Below, one piece after another: positions 7,107-15,630 of a stretch of DNA of 35,666 nt. The stretch comes from Meridianimarinicoccus zhengii (GTDB lineage: Bacteria > Pseudomonadota > Alphaproteobacteria > Rhodobacterales > Rhodobacteraceae). Both the position numbers and the translations under genes were made by a program. Below the pieces are notes generated by a model that saw only the letters and a list, made by a program, of their open reading frames with translations, did no database searches and was not told the origin of the DNA. Location of the stretch: NCBI RefSeq assembly GCF_003254465.1, contig NZ_QDFI01000044.1:1-35666 (forward strand). Reading direction: 5' to 3'. Position 1 is the first letter of the stretch, and each line of letters opens with the position of its first letter.

Positions 7107-9239
7107 ATGTTCGACGTTAAGAAAAAATCGATGCAATGGGGCGAGGAAACGCTCACCCTCGAGACGGGCAAGGTCGCCCGCCAGGCGGACGGGTCCGTGA
7201 TCGCCACGCTGGGGGAGACCAGCGTCATGGCGAACGTGACTTTCGCCAAGGAACCGAAGCCCGGTCAGGATTTCTTCCCGCTTACCGTCCATTACCAGGA
7301 AAAATACTACGCCGCGGGCAAGGTTCCGGGCGGTTTCTTCAAGCGCGAGGCGCGCCCGTCGGAAAAGGAAACGCTGACCGCGCGCCTGATCGACCGGCCC
7401 ATCCGCCCGCTGTTCGCCCCCGGCTTCAAGCACGAAGTCCTGGTGATGTGCACGGTACTGTCCCATGATCTCGTGAACGATCCCGATATCGTGGCGATGA
7501 TCGCGACCTCCGCCGCGCTGACGATCTCGGGCGTGCCCTTCATGGGCCCGATCGCGGGCTGCCGCGTGGGTTTCGTGGACGGCGACTACATCCTCAACCC
7601 CGAGATCGAGGACATGCAGAACCTGCGCCTGAACGCGGAGCAGCGTCTGGATCTTGTCGTCGCGGGCACCCGCGACGCGGTGATGATGGTGGAATCAGAA
7701 GCCTACGAGCTTTCGGAAGAAGAAATGCTCGGCGCGGTCACCTTCGCGCATGAGCAGATCAAGCCGGTCGTGGACCTGATCGTGGCGCTGGCGGAAGAAG
7801 CGGCCAAGGAACCCTTCGACTACAGCCCGCCGGATTATTCCGCGCTTTACGAGGTGGTGAAGGCCGCGGGCGAAGCGCAGATGCGCGACGCTTATGCCAT
7901 CACCGACAAGCAGCAGCGCGTTGCGGCCGTGTCGGCGGCCCGCGACGCGGTCAAGGCGACGCTGAGCGAAGAGCAGCTTGCCGACCCGAACCTCGGCTCG
8001 GCGCTCAAGAAGCTGGAATCGGCGGTGCTGCGCGGCGACGTGGTGCGCAATGGCCGCCGGATCGACGGGCGCGCGCTCGACCAGATCCGGCCCATCGTGT
8101 CCGAGGTCGGCATCCTGCCCCGCACCCATGGCTCCGCCCTGTTCACGCGCGGCGAGACCCAGGCGCTCGTGGTGACGACGCTGGGCACGGGCGATGACGA
8201 ACAGTTCGTCGATGCGCTGCACGGCACGTCCAAGCAGAACTTCATGCTGCACTACAACTTCCCTCCCTATTCGGTGGGCGAAGCCGGGCGCGTCGGCCCG
8301 CCGGGACGCCGCGAGATCGGCCATGGCAAGCTGGCGTGGCGCGCGTTGCAGGCCGTCCTGCCCGCACCGACCGATTTCCCCTATACCGTGCGGCTCGTGT
8401 CCGAGATCACGGAAAGTAACGGGTCGTCGTCCATGGCCTCGGTCTGCGGCGGGTCGCTGTCGATGATGGACGCGGGCGTGCCGCTCAAGGCCGCCGTGGC
8501 CGGTGTGGCCATGGGTCTCGTGCTGGAGGAAGACGGGTCCTTCGCGGTCCTGTCCGACATTCTCGGCGACGAAGACCACCTTGGCGACATGGACTTCAAG
8601 GTCGCGGGCACCGAACAGGGCATCACGTCGCTCCAGATGGACATCAAGGTGGCGGGCATCACGCCTGCGATCATGAGCCAGGCGCTGGAACAGGCGAAGG
8701 CCGGGCGCCTGCACATCCTTGGCGAGATGAACAAGGCGCTGACCGCCCCGTCGGGCTTCAGCGAATACGCGCCCAAGATCGAGACGATGACGGTGCCCGT
8801 CGACAAGATCCGCGAAGTGATCGGGTCGGGCGGCAAGGTCATCCGCGAGATCGTGGAAACCAGCGGTGCCAAGGTCGACATCAACGATGACGGTGTCATC
8901 AAGATCGCGTCCAGCGACGCGGATGCGATCAAGCGTGCCTATGACATGATCTATTCGATCGTGGCCGAGCCGGAGGAAGGCAAGATCTATCGCGGCAAGG
9001 TCGTGAAGCTGGTCGATTTCGGCGCCTTCGTGAACTTCTTCGGCAAGCGCGACGGGCTGGTGCATGTCAGCCAGATCGAGAACCGCCGCCTGAACCACCC
9101 GTCCGACGTGCTGAAGGAAGGGCAGGAGGTCTGGGTCAAGCTGCTGGGCTTCGACGACCGCGGCAAGGTCCGCCTGTCGATGAAGGTCGTGGACCAGGCG
9201 ACCGGGGAACCCGCCGTCGAAGGCGAAGTCGCCGAATAA
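7107..9239 (+). CDS. pnp: Polyribonucleotide nucleotidyltransferase (PNPase)
   Basis: Phosphorolytic 3'-5' exoribonuclease that also makes heteropolymeric RNA tails, usually as a trimer bound to RNase E in the degradosome. The 710-residue length and domain order are normal. The first RNase PH domain begins near residue 10 and carries [21 protein letters not shown] in two conserved blocks; an all-helical linker follows, then a second RNase PH domain with [25 protein letters not shown] and the catalytic block [20 protein letters not shown] domain ([16 protein letters not shown]) and an S1 domain ([23 protein letters not shown]) end the protein. It starts at the ATG at 7107 after AGGAA. It is downstream of rpsO and ends at a strong terminator. 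Confidence 0.98.
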   Translation: MFDVKKKSMQWGEETLTLETGKVARQADGSVIATLGETSVMANVTFAKEPKPGQDFFPLTVHYQEKYYAAGKVPGGFFKREARPSEKETLTARLIDRPIRPLFAPGFKHEVLVMCTVLSHDLVNDPDIVAMIATSAALTISGVPFMGPIAGCRVGFVDGDYILNPEIEDMQNLRLNAEQRLDLVVAGTRDAVMMVESEAYELSEEEMLGAVTFAHEQIKPVVDLIVALAEEAAKEPFDYSPPDYSALYEVVKAAGEAQMRDAYAITDKQQRVAAVSAARDAVKATLSEEQLADPNLGSALKKLESAVLRGDVVRNGRRIDGRALDQIRPIVSEVGILPRTHGSALFTRGETQALVVTTLGTGDDEQFVDALHGTSKQNFMLHYNFPPYSVGEAGRVGPPGRREIGHGKLAWRALQAVLPAPTDFPYTVRLVSEITESNGSSSMASVCGGSLSMMDAGVPLKAAVAGVAMGLVLEEDGSFAVLSDILGDEDHLGDMDFKVAGTEQGITSLQMDIKVAGITPAIMSQALEQAKAGRLHILGEMNKALTAPSGFSEYAPKIETMTVPVDKIREVIGSGGKVIREIVETSGAKVDINDDGVIKIASSDADAIKRAYDMIYSIVAEPEEGKIYRGKVVKLVDFGAFVNFFGKRDGLVHVSQIENRRLNHPSDVLKEGQEVWVKLLGFDDRGKVRLSMKVVDQATGEPAVEGEVAE

Positions 9240-9265
9240 CCGGCACGCCGGCCATCACGCAACGG

Positions 9266-9294
9266 AAAGCCCCGGGCCGGTGCCCGGGGCTTTT
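9266..9294 (+). terminator. Rho-independent terminator after pnp
   Basis: A 12-bp perfect stem, AAAGCCCCGGGC (9266-9277) with GCCCGGGGCTTT (9282-9293), is closed by a CGGT loop and followed by TTTT. It lies 26 bases after the pnp stop. It is the strongest terminator in the window. Confidence 0.92.
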
Positions 9295-9413
9295 GCGTTT
9301 CTGATCGTGCCCTTACGTCACGGCGTTTCCAACTTGCCCGATGCGCAGAAGCGCCATTAACCTCTTTTCACAGGGTCGCGGCATACTCGCGGCCCATGAC
9401 TGGGAGGTATTCC

Positions 9414-10409
9414 ATGACGATCAGGTTTCTTCTGGCAGCCGCCGCGATCGCAGTCGCGGGCACTGGCGCGAGCGCGAGTTCGTTTTCAGATCCGTACACC
9501 AGTTTCTGGGCGCTTGGCGACAGCCTGACGGACAATGGCAATACCTTCGCGTTCGCACCCACGGCGATCCCCAGCCCGCCCTATTTCAACGGGCGCGTGT
9601 CCAGCGGGCCGACCTATGCGGAGTATCTTGCGGCCGATTTCACGGCACAGGGCAAGCCGACCGACAATCTTGCCTTTTCCGGCGCACTGGCGGTCGCCAA
9701 CGGCGACCTGATCCCGGATCTCGGCTTGCAGGGCTTTGCTCCGGTCCCGATCTATGCCGATGGCGGCACCGGGCTGGCCGGGCGCGCGGCGCAGTTCGGG
9801 GCGCGGCCGCTGGTATCGCTGTTCTTTGGCTCGAACGACGTTCTGGATGCGCTTGGCCGGGGCGAGGATGCGGGCGCCGCCGCCACCGCAGCGGCGGGCG
9901 AGGTGCTGGCCGGTATCGCCGGGCTGAGCACATTCGGCGTGCGCGATTTCCTCGTACTTGGCCTGCCCGATTTTGGGCTGATTCCGCGACTGAACGGCCT
10001 GCCCTCACCTGTCCGCGATGCGGCGACGGCTGCTGCGCGCACCTTCGATGAAGCCATCGCCGCCGGGCTTGGGGGCCTTCCCCCCGCGGTTCAGGTCACG
10101 CAGATCGACGTTTTCACGGCGATCCGCGACCTTGTGGACGACCCCGATCCGCTGGGGCTGACCAACACCACCGACGCCTGCCTGACCTTCGGCGTGGACG
10201 CGGACGGCGACCGCACGATCACCGGTCTCTGCACCGATCCGTCCGTCTATGCCTTCTTCGACGATATCCATCCGACCGGCACCGTGCATGCCGCACTGGC
10301 CGATACCGTGCGCGTGACGGTGGCCCCTGTGCCCCTGCCCGCGGCGGGCTGGGCGCTTCTGGCAGGTCTGGGTGGACTGGCCGCGCTGACTCGGCGCCGC
10401 GCGGGCTGA
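9414..10409 (+). CDS. SGNH/GDSL-family hydrolase with VPLPA-CTERM sorting tail
   Basis: A 331-residue exported esterase or lipase candidate. An N-terminal signal peptide ends near ASA (residues 19-21). The SGNH blocks are present: ALGDSLTDNGN with nucleophile Ser37, the GSND block (FFGSNDVLD) and the D-x-x-H block (FDDIHPTG, Asp284 and His287-like position). At the C-terminus VPLPA (306-310) is followed by a hydrophobic helix and RRR, the VPLPA-CTERM signal handled by the Rhodobacterales exosortase XrtD. The protein is therefore probably processed at the membrane and delivered to the cell surface. GGGAGGT precedes the ATG at 9414. The natural substrate is unknown. It is convergent with a second VPLPA-CTERM gene. 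Confidence 0.88.
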   Translation: MTIRFLLAAAAIAVAGTGASASSFSDPYTSFWALGDSLTDNGNTFAFAPTAIPSPPYFNGRVSSGPTYAEYLAADFTAQGKPTDNLAFSGALAVANGDLIPDLGLQGFAPVPIYADGGTGLAGRAAQFGARPLVSLFFGSNDVLDALGRGEDAGAAATAAAGEVLAGIAGLSTFGVRDFLVLGLPDFGLIPRLNGLPSPVRDAATAAARTFDEAIAAGLGGLPPAVQVTQIDVFTAIRDLVDDPDPLGLTNTTDACLTFGVDADGDRTITGLCTDPSVYAFFDDIHPTGTVHAALADTVRVTVAPVPLPAAGWALLAGLGGLAALTRRRAG

Positions 10410-10482
10410 CCCGCGCGCCGCACGCCCGTGGTGGACCCGTCCGATCACACGCAGCGGCCTTGCGGCACACAGGTGCGACAGA

Positions 10483-10505
10483 GCCCGGTGGACAAACCAC
10501 CGGGC
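10483..10505. terminator. Inverted repeat between convergent VPLPA-CTERM genes
   Basis: GCCCGGTGG (10483-10491) and CCACCGGGC (10497-10505) form a perfect 9-bp stem with an ACAAA loop, centred between the two convergent stops. It has no T-run on either side, so it may act as a bidirectional transcription barrier or RNA 3' end rather than a classic intrinsic terminator. Confidence 0.5.
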
Positions 10506-10539
10506 CCCACATCCTGTCTAATTCCGAAAGAACCGGCGA

Positions 10540-11154
10540 TCAGGCCGTCTTCCGGCACCGTGCCAGCGCGCCGCCACCCGCGAGCGCGGTCAGAAGCAAC
10601 AGGCCGCCCGCCGGGAGCGGCACCGGGGCCGGTGCAAGATTCGTTTCCAGCCGTGCCTGCGTCGGATTTCCTTCGAAGTACCACATCTCGACGGCGTAGC
10701 GTCCGGTCGGACCCGTGAAGATCGTGCTGGTGGTTCCGGTGGGACCGCGGAGCGCTTCGAAGCGCGAGAATTCGGCCCCACCGATATTCAGAAGGAAGCC
10801 GTCATCCGACGTCACCGTGATCTCGTCGCCCGTGGTCAGGAAGGAATAGCCGGTCAGCCGCAACACCGATTCCTGGAAGTTGACGCTGCCATCGCCGACG
10901 ATCGAACCGGCATCGGCATTGAGAAAATCGGCAAGCGATCCGATCAGGAAGGTGCCGTCATTCCCGTAATTGATCGTCGTCGCGCTGAAACTTGCATCCG
11001 CGGCGTTCGACGTGGCAAAGGAGATGGCATCGCTGATCGTGGCGAGGCTGTTCGCAGGGGCATCCCAGAAGGTGCCGTTGAAACTGGCCGCGGAAGCCGA
11101 TGCACCGGCGGTCACGCCGACAAGCGCCGCGATGGCCGTGATGAGACGTGTCAT
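10540..11154 (-). CDS. PA14-like exported protein with VPLPA-CTERM sorting tail
   Basis: A 204-residue protein with a signal peptide (MTRLITAIAALVGVTAGASA, cleaved around residues 20-23). The middle includes SFLTTGDEITVTSDDGFLL, and later GRYAVEMWYFEGNPTQARLE, which resemble the beta-sandwich of PA14 or fibro-slime domains that often bind glycans. VPLPA (178-182), a hydrophobic segment and a CRKTA end form the VPLPA-CTERM sorting signal. The ATG at 11154 follows a GGAG site. No catalytic motif is visible, so a structural or binding role at the cell surface is more likely than an enzymatic one. It is convergent with the SGNH hydrolase, which has the same kind of tail. Confidence 0.82.
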   Translation of the reverse strand: MTRLITAIAALVGVTAGASASAASFNGTFWDAPANSLATISDAISFATSNAADASFSATTINYGNDGTFLIGSLADFLNADAGSIVGDGSVNFQESVLRLTGYSFLTTGDEITVTSDDGFLLNIGGAEFSRFEALRGPTGTTSTIFTGPTGRYAVEMWYFEGNPTQARLETNLAPAPVPLPAGGLLLLTALAGGGALARCRKTA

Positions 11155-11443
11155 GGGTAAATCTCCATGGGTGAATGGTTTGCGATGACGTCCGGTCGTC
11201 TCGGTTTCGGATGCGTCAGGCGGGCAAGCCCCCACGCTGCCAGCCTGCGCATACGGACCATACCCCGGTTGCCGAGTCGAATGAGTGCGCGAGGTCACAT
11301 TCGGTACAGGAACCCCGATTTTCCTCGGCAACGCCACTTTTTCAGGCGCAAGTCGCACGGACATTCCCGGCCTTGGCCGGCCGAGCCGCAGCCAGCGGCG
11401 GTGCGCTACCCGCAAGCGGGGCAGCGCGACTCGGTTTCGGGTC
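11155..11443. other. Long intergenic region without a gene
   Basis: This is the largest non-coding gap in the window (289 bases), lying between two minus-strand genes. It should hold the promoter of the PA14-like gene, but no convincing -35/-10 pair was found. Notable elements are an 11-base direct repeat, CTCGGTTTCGG at 11200-11210 and 11430-11440, close to each end of the gap, and a tight inverted repeat, CCGGCC-TT-GGCCGG (11367-11380). Confidence 0.6.
11403..11427 (-). terminator. Stem-loop downstream of the aldehyde dehydrogenase gene
   Basis: Read on the minus strand, GCGCT-GC-CCCGC-TT-GCGGG-T-AGCGC forms a two-part stem with a small internal bulge, beginning 16 bases after the stop. 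No T-run follows, so it is only a candidate transcript end. Confidence 0.4.
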
Positions 11444-12883
11444 TCAGGTGCCGGACGGCCAGCCGCTGATGGCCTTCACCTCCAGGAACTCGGCCAGACC
11501 GAAGGCACCGCCCTCGCGGCCGTGCCCCGACTGCTTCATGCCGCCGAACGGCGCACCGGGTCCGAAGGATTTTCCATTGACCTCCACCATGCCCGACCGC
11601 AACTGGCGGGCCACCCTGCGGATCCGGTCGGGATCGGCGGTCTGCACGTAATTGGTAAGCCCGTACGCGGTATCGTTGGCGATGCGCACCGCGTCGGCTT
11701 CGTCGTCATAGGCGATGACCGACAGAACGGGACCGAAGATCTCCTCCTGCGCGATGGCCATGTCGTTGGTCACGTCCGCGAAGACGGTGGGCCGCGCGAA
11801 CCAGCCCCGGTTCTGGCCTTCGGGGCGGCCGGGCCCGCCCGCGACCAGCCGCGCGCCTTCGGCCACACCCTGTTCGATCAGGCCCTGCACCTTGTCCCAT
11901 TGCGCGGCACTGACCAGTGGGCCGATATGGCGGCCCGGTTCCGCCGCATGGGCCGTGGCCGTGTCACGGGCCGCCTGCGCCGCGATGTCAAGCGCCGCAT
12001 CATACCGCGCGCGGCTGACCAGCATCCGCGTCGGTGCGTTGCAGGATTGGCCGGTGTTGTTGAAACAGCGCCGCGCGCCGGTGCGGATCGCACTGTCGGG
12101 CGCATCGTCGAAGATGATGTTCGCGCCCTTGCCACCCAGTTCCAGCGCCACGCGGGTCAGGTTGTCGGCGGCGGCGTGGCTGATCTCGCGCCCCGCGCGG
12201 CCCGACCCGGTGAAGGAGATGAAATCGACGCCCGGATGACGGCACAGCGCATCGCCCGCCCCGCGCCCGTCGCCGTGGATCAGGTTGAACACGCCCGCGG
12301 GCACCCCTGCCTCGTCCATGATCTCGGCGAACAGATGCGCCGACAGGGGCGCGATCTCGGACGGTTTCAGCACCATCGTGCAGCCCGCCGCCAGCGCCGG
12401 GATCACCTTCAGCGTGACCTGATTCATGGGCCAGTTCCACGGGGTGATGAGCGCGCAGACACCGACGGCTTCGTGCCGTATCAGGGTGCCGGGGGTGCCC
12501 GGCAGCGGCGCCTCGAACACCATCTCCTCCAGCGCCTTGGCGGTCGCGCGGATATGGCCCGCCCCCGCGGGCACCTGCGCCCCGCGCGCCCAGTCGATGG
12601 GCGCGCCCATCTCGCGGCTGGTCGCCTGCGCCATGTCCTCGGCGCGGGCATCATAGACCTCGGCAATGCGCGCGATCAGCGCCAGCCGATCGGTCACGGA
12701 ACTCTCGGCCCATTCGTCGAAGGCCGCCCGCGCCGCCGCGACCGCCCGATCTACATCCGCGGTGCCCGCCAGCGGCAGGGTCGCGATCTCGTCCTCTGTG
12801 GACGGGTCGTGCACGGGTACGGACCGGCCCGATGCGCTCGCGACCCATGTTCCGCCGATCATGAACTGCCCGAAATCCGCCAT
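11444..12883 (-). CDS. Aldehyde dehydrogenase family protein (NAD(P)-dependent)
   Basis: A 479-residue class 3-superfamily aldehyde dehydrogenase that oxidises an aldehyde to its carboxylate. The cofactor-binding stretch ALITPWNWPMNQ, then VLKPSEIAPLSA and FTGSGRAGREI, is conserved. The general base Glu248 sits in LELGGKGANI and the catalytic Cys281 in NNTGQSCNAPTRM. EEIFGPVLSVIAY and PFGGMKQSGHGREGG mark the C-terminus. AAGGGGG precedes the ATG at 12883. Substrate specificity cannot be read from the sequence; many proteins of this subgroup are simply annotated as aldehyde dehydrogenase. It is divergent from a peroxiredoxin gene, which may mean both respond to oxidative or aldehyde stress. 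Confidence 0.92.
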   Translation of the reverse strand: MADFGQFMIGGTWVASASGRSVPVHDPSTEDEIATLPLAGTADVDRAVAAARAAFDEWAESSVTDRLALIARIAEVYDARAEDMAQATSREMGAPIDWARGAQVPAGAGHIRATAKALEEMVFEAPLPGTPGTLIRHEAVGVCALITPWNWPMNQVTLKVIPALAAGCTMVLKPSEIAPLSAHLFAEIMDEAGVPAGVFNLIHGDGRGAGDALCRHPGVDFISFTGSGRAGREISHAAADNLTRVALELGGKGANIIFDDAPDSAIRTGARRCFNNTGQSCNAPTRMLVSRARYDAALDIAAQAARDTATAHAAEPGRHIGPLVSAAQWDKVQGLIEQGVAEGARLVAGGPGRPEGQNRGWFARPTVFADVTNDMAIAQEEIFGPVLSVIAYDDEADAVRIANDTAYGLTNYVQTADPDRIRRVARQLRSGMVEVNGKSFGPGAPFGGMKQSGHGREGGAFGLAEFLEVKAISGWPSGT

Positions 12884-12920
12884 GTCGATATCCCCCTTGT
12901 ACAGCGACAGGGTTTCATCC

Positions 12921-12936
12921 TGCGCACCCGTGCGCA
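12921..12936. promoter_or_regulatory. Inverted repeat in the divergent promoter region
   Basis: TGCGCA-CCCG-TGCGCA lies in the 142-base space between the divergent aldehyde dehydrogenase and peroxiredoxin genes. Each half is itself palindromic. It could be an operator shared by both promoters; it does not resemble a known OxyR site. Confidence 0.35.
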
Positions 12937-13025
12937 AGACACGGTTCTTTCTTCGCGCCGGGGGCTGACATCCGCGCGGCTTGGGTCCAGATACCACTGA
13001 ACATCGAACCAGACCGGAGGACCCG

Positions 13026-13679
13026 ATGGGTTTGCGCATCAACGAGACCGTTCCCGATTTCACCGCCCGCACCAATCAGGGCGAGATCGGCTTTCACGAC
13101 TGGATCGGCGACAGCTGGGCGATCCTGTTCTCGCATCCGAAGGATTTCACCCCCGTCTGCACCACCGAATTCGGCGCCGTGGCGCAACTGGCCGATGAAT
13201 GGGCAAAGCGCGGCACCAAGGTGATCGGCGTGTCGGTGGACGGCGTGGACGACCATCGCAAGTGGATCGGCGACATCGAGACCTTTGCCGGGACCGATGT
13301 GGGCTTCCCCATCATCGCCGACGACGACCTTGTCGTGTCCAAGGCGTTCGACATGCTGCCTGCCGAAGCGTACCTGCCGGACGGGCGCACCCCCGCCGAC
13401 AGTGCCACGGTGCGGTCGGTGTTCATCATCGGGCCGGACAAGAAGCTGAAGCTGTCGATGACCTACCCGATGACCGTCGGCCGCAACTTCGCCGAGGTGC
13501 TGCGCGCGCTGGATGCATTGCAGGCGTCGGCGCGGCTGGGCGTGGCGATGCCCGCCAACTGGGAAATGGGCCAGGACGTGATCGTGCCGACCAGCGTCAG
13601 CACCGAGGACGCACGGGCGAAATACGGCACGGTGACCGAGGTCTTCCCCTACCTGCGCACCACCGCCTATCCGGGCTGA
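13026..13679 (+). CDS. 1-Cys peroxiredoxin (Prx6 type)
   Basis: A 217-residue thiol peroxidase that reduces hydrogen peroxide and organic hydroperoxides in the cytoplasm. The active-site block HPKDFTPVCTTEFG contains the peroxidatic Cys45, the only cysteine in the protein, so it is a 1-Cys enzyme that needs an external thiol. GVSVDGVDDHRKWIGDI, FPIIADDD and KLKLSMTYPMTVGRNFAEV are typical of the Prx6 subfamily, as is the C-terminal extension with PANWEMGQDVIV. GGAGG precedes the ATG at 13026. The gene is divergent from an aldehyde dehydrogenase. Confidence 0.95.
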   Translation: MGLRINETVPDFTARTNQGEIGFHDWIGDSWAILFSHPKDFTPVCTTEFGAVAQLADEWAKRGTKVIGVSVDGVDDHRKWIGDIETFAGTDVGFPIIADDDLVVSKAFDMLPAEAYLPDGRTPADSATVRSVFIIGPDKKLKLSMTYPMTVGRNFAEVLRALDALQASARLGVAMPANWEMGQDVIVPTSVSTEDARAKYGTVTEVFPYLRTTAYPG

Positions 13680-13694
13680 ACGCCCGAACGCGAA

Positions 13695-13719
13695 ACCGCC
13701 GCCCGGTCGGGGCGGCGGT
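13695..13719. terminator. Bidirectional hairpin between peroxiredoxin and DUF1127-like genes
   Basis: ACCGCCGCCC (13695-13704) pairs with GGGCGGCGGT (13710-13719) around a five-base loop. It lies 15 bases after the peroxiredoxin stop and 25 bases after the stop of the convergent gene. A short TTT follows on the minus strand only. Confidence 0.6.
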
Positions 13720-13744
13720 GTCAGGGTAGCGGTCGGGATAGCGT

Positions 13745-13957
13745 TCAGAACATCCCGCGGCCGCCGATGATGTTGCGCACGGCGGCTTCGCGGCTCAGCC
13801 CGCGGGCCGCCAGTGCGGAATCGTCGGTCTCGCTCAGGCGGACCAGATCCTGCCGGGTGCGGTCGAATGCGGCGATTTTCACGAAGGACGTGAAGACACG
13901 GTCGAGCCGGCTGCTCAGGCTCCGTGTCGGGACGGGAAAGTGGGTTGCGTCGGTCAT
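13745..13957 (-). CDS. DUF1127-like small protein
   Basis: A 70-residue protein. The C-terminal half (RTRQDLVRLSETDDSALAA, then RGLSREAAVRNI) follows the DUF1127 pattern, in which a basic helix is followed by a short L-x-D-x-x-L-A-x-x-G-L-x-R motif. Members are small, Arg-rich and often stress-induced or phosphate-related; some have been linked to RNA metabolism. The ATG at 13957 has a GGAG site; an alternative ATG is at 13969. The similarity is moderate, so the family label is tentative. The gene is convergent with the peroxiredoxin. Confidence 0.65.
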   Translation of the reverse strand: MTDATHFPVPTRSLSSRLDRVFTSFVKIAAFDRTRQDLVRLSETDDSALAARGLSREAAVRNIIGGRGMF

Positions 13958-14078
13958 GGGTAGCTCCATTGGGGGGATTCTTTTCCTGCACAAGACATAG
14001 GCACCACGATGCTGCACTTGCACAGTCATCTGGACAATGCCGCCCTGCGCGCAGCGCAAGGCGTCCGCGCCTTCGCGC

Positions 14079-14744
14079 TCAGAAGGGGCAGGCGACCCGG
14101 AACACCATGCCCCGGCCCCCGTCGGGGTGGCGCAGGCGCAACTCCTCGGCGTGGAGCATCAACCGCGGGAAATCACGCGCCGCGCCCGTGGCGTAGAACG
14201 GGTCCCCAAGGATCGGGTGACCCAGTGTCAGCATGTGCACCCTGAGCTGATGGCTGCGCCCTGTCTTCGGCATGAGCCGCACGCGGGTCGTGCCGTCCTC
14301 GATCCGTTGCACACGCCAGTCGGTGATGGCCGCACGCCCGTTCTCGTGATCGACCATCTGGCGGGGACGGTTCGGCCAGTCAACGCAAAGCGGCAGATCG
14401 ACGGTCCCGCGACGCGCCGCCATCTCGCCCCAGACACGGGCTGCATAGGTCTTCTTGATCTGCCGCTTCTCGAATTGCAGGCCCAGGTGGCGCTGCGCGG
14501 CGGGACCCTGCGCGAAGACCATCACCCCCGAAGTGTCGCGGTCGAGCCGGTGGACCAGAAGCGCCGTGGGAAACACCGCCTGCACCCGCGTGAGCAAACA
14601 ATCGGCAAGATGTTCCCCGCGCCCCGGCACCGACAGAAGCCCCGCGGGCTTGTTGACCACAAGGATCGCATGGTCGTCATGCACCACGTCGAGCGGCGTG
14701 TCCGGCGGGCAATAGGCGCTGCCGGACTCCGGGACGCTGACCAT
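14079..14744 (-). CDS. rluA: RluA-type pseudouridine synthase
   Basis: A 221-residue enzyme closely resembling E. coli RluA, which modifies U746 of 23S rRNA and U32 of some tRNAs. LVVNKPAGLLSVPGRGEH and HRLDRDTSGVMV (catalytic Asp68) form the active-site region. KKTYAARVWGE, VDLPLCVDWPNRPRQ and the strongly conserved TGRSHQLRVHMLTLGHPILG fit RluA rather than the longer RluC and RluD, and no S4 domain is present. The ATG at 14744 gives the usual length. The dual tRNA/rRNA specificity is inferred from that similarity. Confidence 0.93.
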   Translation of the reverse strand: MVSVPESGSAYCPPDTPLDVVHDDHAILVVNKPAGLLSVPGRGEHLADCLLTRVQAVFPTALLVHRLDRDTSGVMVFAQGPAAQRHLGLQFEKRQIKKTYAARVWGEMAARRGTVDLPLCVDWPNRPRQMVDHENGRAAITDWRVQRIEDGTTRVRLMPKTGRSHQLRVHMLTLGHPILGDPFYATGAARDFPRLMLHAEELRLRHPDGGRGMVFRVACPF

Positions 14745-14831
14745 GATCGGGTCTCCTTATGTGCGAGGGTCGGAAACCCGTTGGTAAGACCTGCGCCCTA
14801 GCCTGTCAAAAAGGGCTGAACGGAGCGACCC

Positions 14832-15176
14832 ATGGAACTCGACCACGACATCAAGGGCGACGTGCTGGTCATAACGCCGGCAGAACCCCGGATCGACGCC
14901 GCGGTGGCGATCCAGTTCAAGGACGGGATGCGAACCCTGACGCAGGATGCGGGGGGGCGTGTCGTGCTCGACCTGCGCCGCGTCGATTTCGTGGACAGCA
15001 GCGGGCTGGGCGCCATCGTCGGGGCGATGAAACAGCTGGGCGGGCAAGCCCGGCTCGAACTGGCGAGCCTGACACCGAACGTGGCCAAGGTGTTCCGCCT
15101 GACACGTATGGATACCGTGTTCACCATCCATGACAGCGCCGATCACGCGCTTCAAGCCGCGGCCAGCCATGGGTGA
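14832..15176 (+). CDS. STAS-domain anti-sigma factor antagonist
   Basis: A 114-residue single STAS domain like SpoIIAA/RsbV. DVLVITPAEPRIDAA is the first strand-loop, and VVLDLRRVDFVDSSGLGAIVG holds the conserved serine pair (Ser56/Ser57), one of which is phosphorylated by a partner kinase in this family. The next gene, overlapping by 8 bases, encodes an ATPase of the HATPase_c_2 type, so the two should form a partner-switching pair: the unphosphorylated STAS protein would bind the kinase and free its target. No sigma factor or PP2C phosphatase lies nearby. CGGAG precedes the ATG at 14832. Confidence 0.92.
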   Translation: MELDHDIKGDVLVITPAEPRIDAAVAIQFKDGMRTLTQDAGGRVVLDLRRVDFVDSSGLGAIVGAMKQLGGQARLELASLTPNVAKVFRLTRMDTVFTIHDSADHALQAAASHG

Positions 15177-15630
15177 CGGGCTGGCCGACAGGCCCGGTCT
15201 CGCTGCAAGGCGGCATGTCCTGACGGTTGGGGCGTCGCCGCACGGCGTGCGTGCAGCCCTGATCCAGGTGAACGGGGTGCTTTGTGCGGACGGCGTCGGA
15301 CGCGACGACCGGGGCACATGCGAAACCGTTCTGGCAGAAGTGCTCAATAACATCGTGGAACATGCCTATGGCGGGAAGGACGACCGGAACATAGGCGTGG
15401 TCCTGTCCCGCGACCGCCGTGGCCTTGTCGTGGAAGTGACCGATGCGGGTGCGCCGATGCCCGGCGGGTGCCTGCCGGACCCCAAGGCCGCACCGCTGGA
15501 CGTGGCCCGCGATGACCTGCCCGAAGGCGGCTTTGGCTGGTCGGTGATCCGGGACCTGACGGCAGGACTGGAGTATCGCCGCGTCAACGGGATCAACCGG
15601 CTGCGATTCCGGGTGCCCTTCGGCGCATGA
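15169..15630 (+). CDS. RsbW/SpoIIAB-like serine kinase (HATPase_c_2 domain)
   Basis: A 153-residue ATP-binding protein of the GHKL superfamily. The N-box VLAEVLNNIVEHAY and the ATP-lid motifs VTDAGAPMP and PEGGFGWSVIRDL are intact; the IVEHAY form is usual in anti-sigma kinases. It probably phosphorylates the upstream STAS protein and binds a regulatory target, which may be a sigma factor or another output protein encoded elsewhere. The ATG at 15169 overlaps the STAS gene, suggesting translational coupling; an ATG at 15130 is also in frame. The 218 bases downstream hold no gene and may contain the promoter of the gamma-glutamyltransferase. Confidence 0.9.
   Translation: MGDGLADRPGLAARRHVLTVGASPHGVRAALIQVNGVLCADGVGRDDRGTCETVLAEVLNNIVEHAYGGKDDRNIGVVLSRDRRGLVVEVTDAGAPMPGGCLPDPKAAPLDVARDDLPEGGFGWSVIRDLTAGLEYRRVNGINRLRFRVPFGA

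Noticed and set aside
11444-12883. Aldehyde dehydrogenase as a step of the aromatic pathway (hydroxymuconic semialdehyde oxidation)
   Set aside because: It is 7 kb away from the operon, on its own promoter and divergent from a peroxiredoxin; nothing in the sequence links it to the pathway.
12965-12993. Promoter CTGACA-N17-CAGATA before the peroxiredoxin gene
   Set aside because: The -35 box is good, but the -10 box matches poorly at every reasonable spacing, so it is not listed as a feature.
13680-13744. Possible Cuckoo-type sRNAs after the DUF1127-like gene
   Set aside because: In Rhodobacter sphaeroides such sRNAs with CCUCCUCCC loops follow a DUF1127 gene, but no such motif is present here; only one GC hairpin is found.
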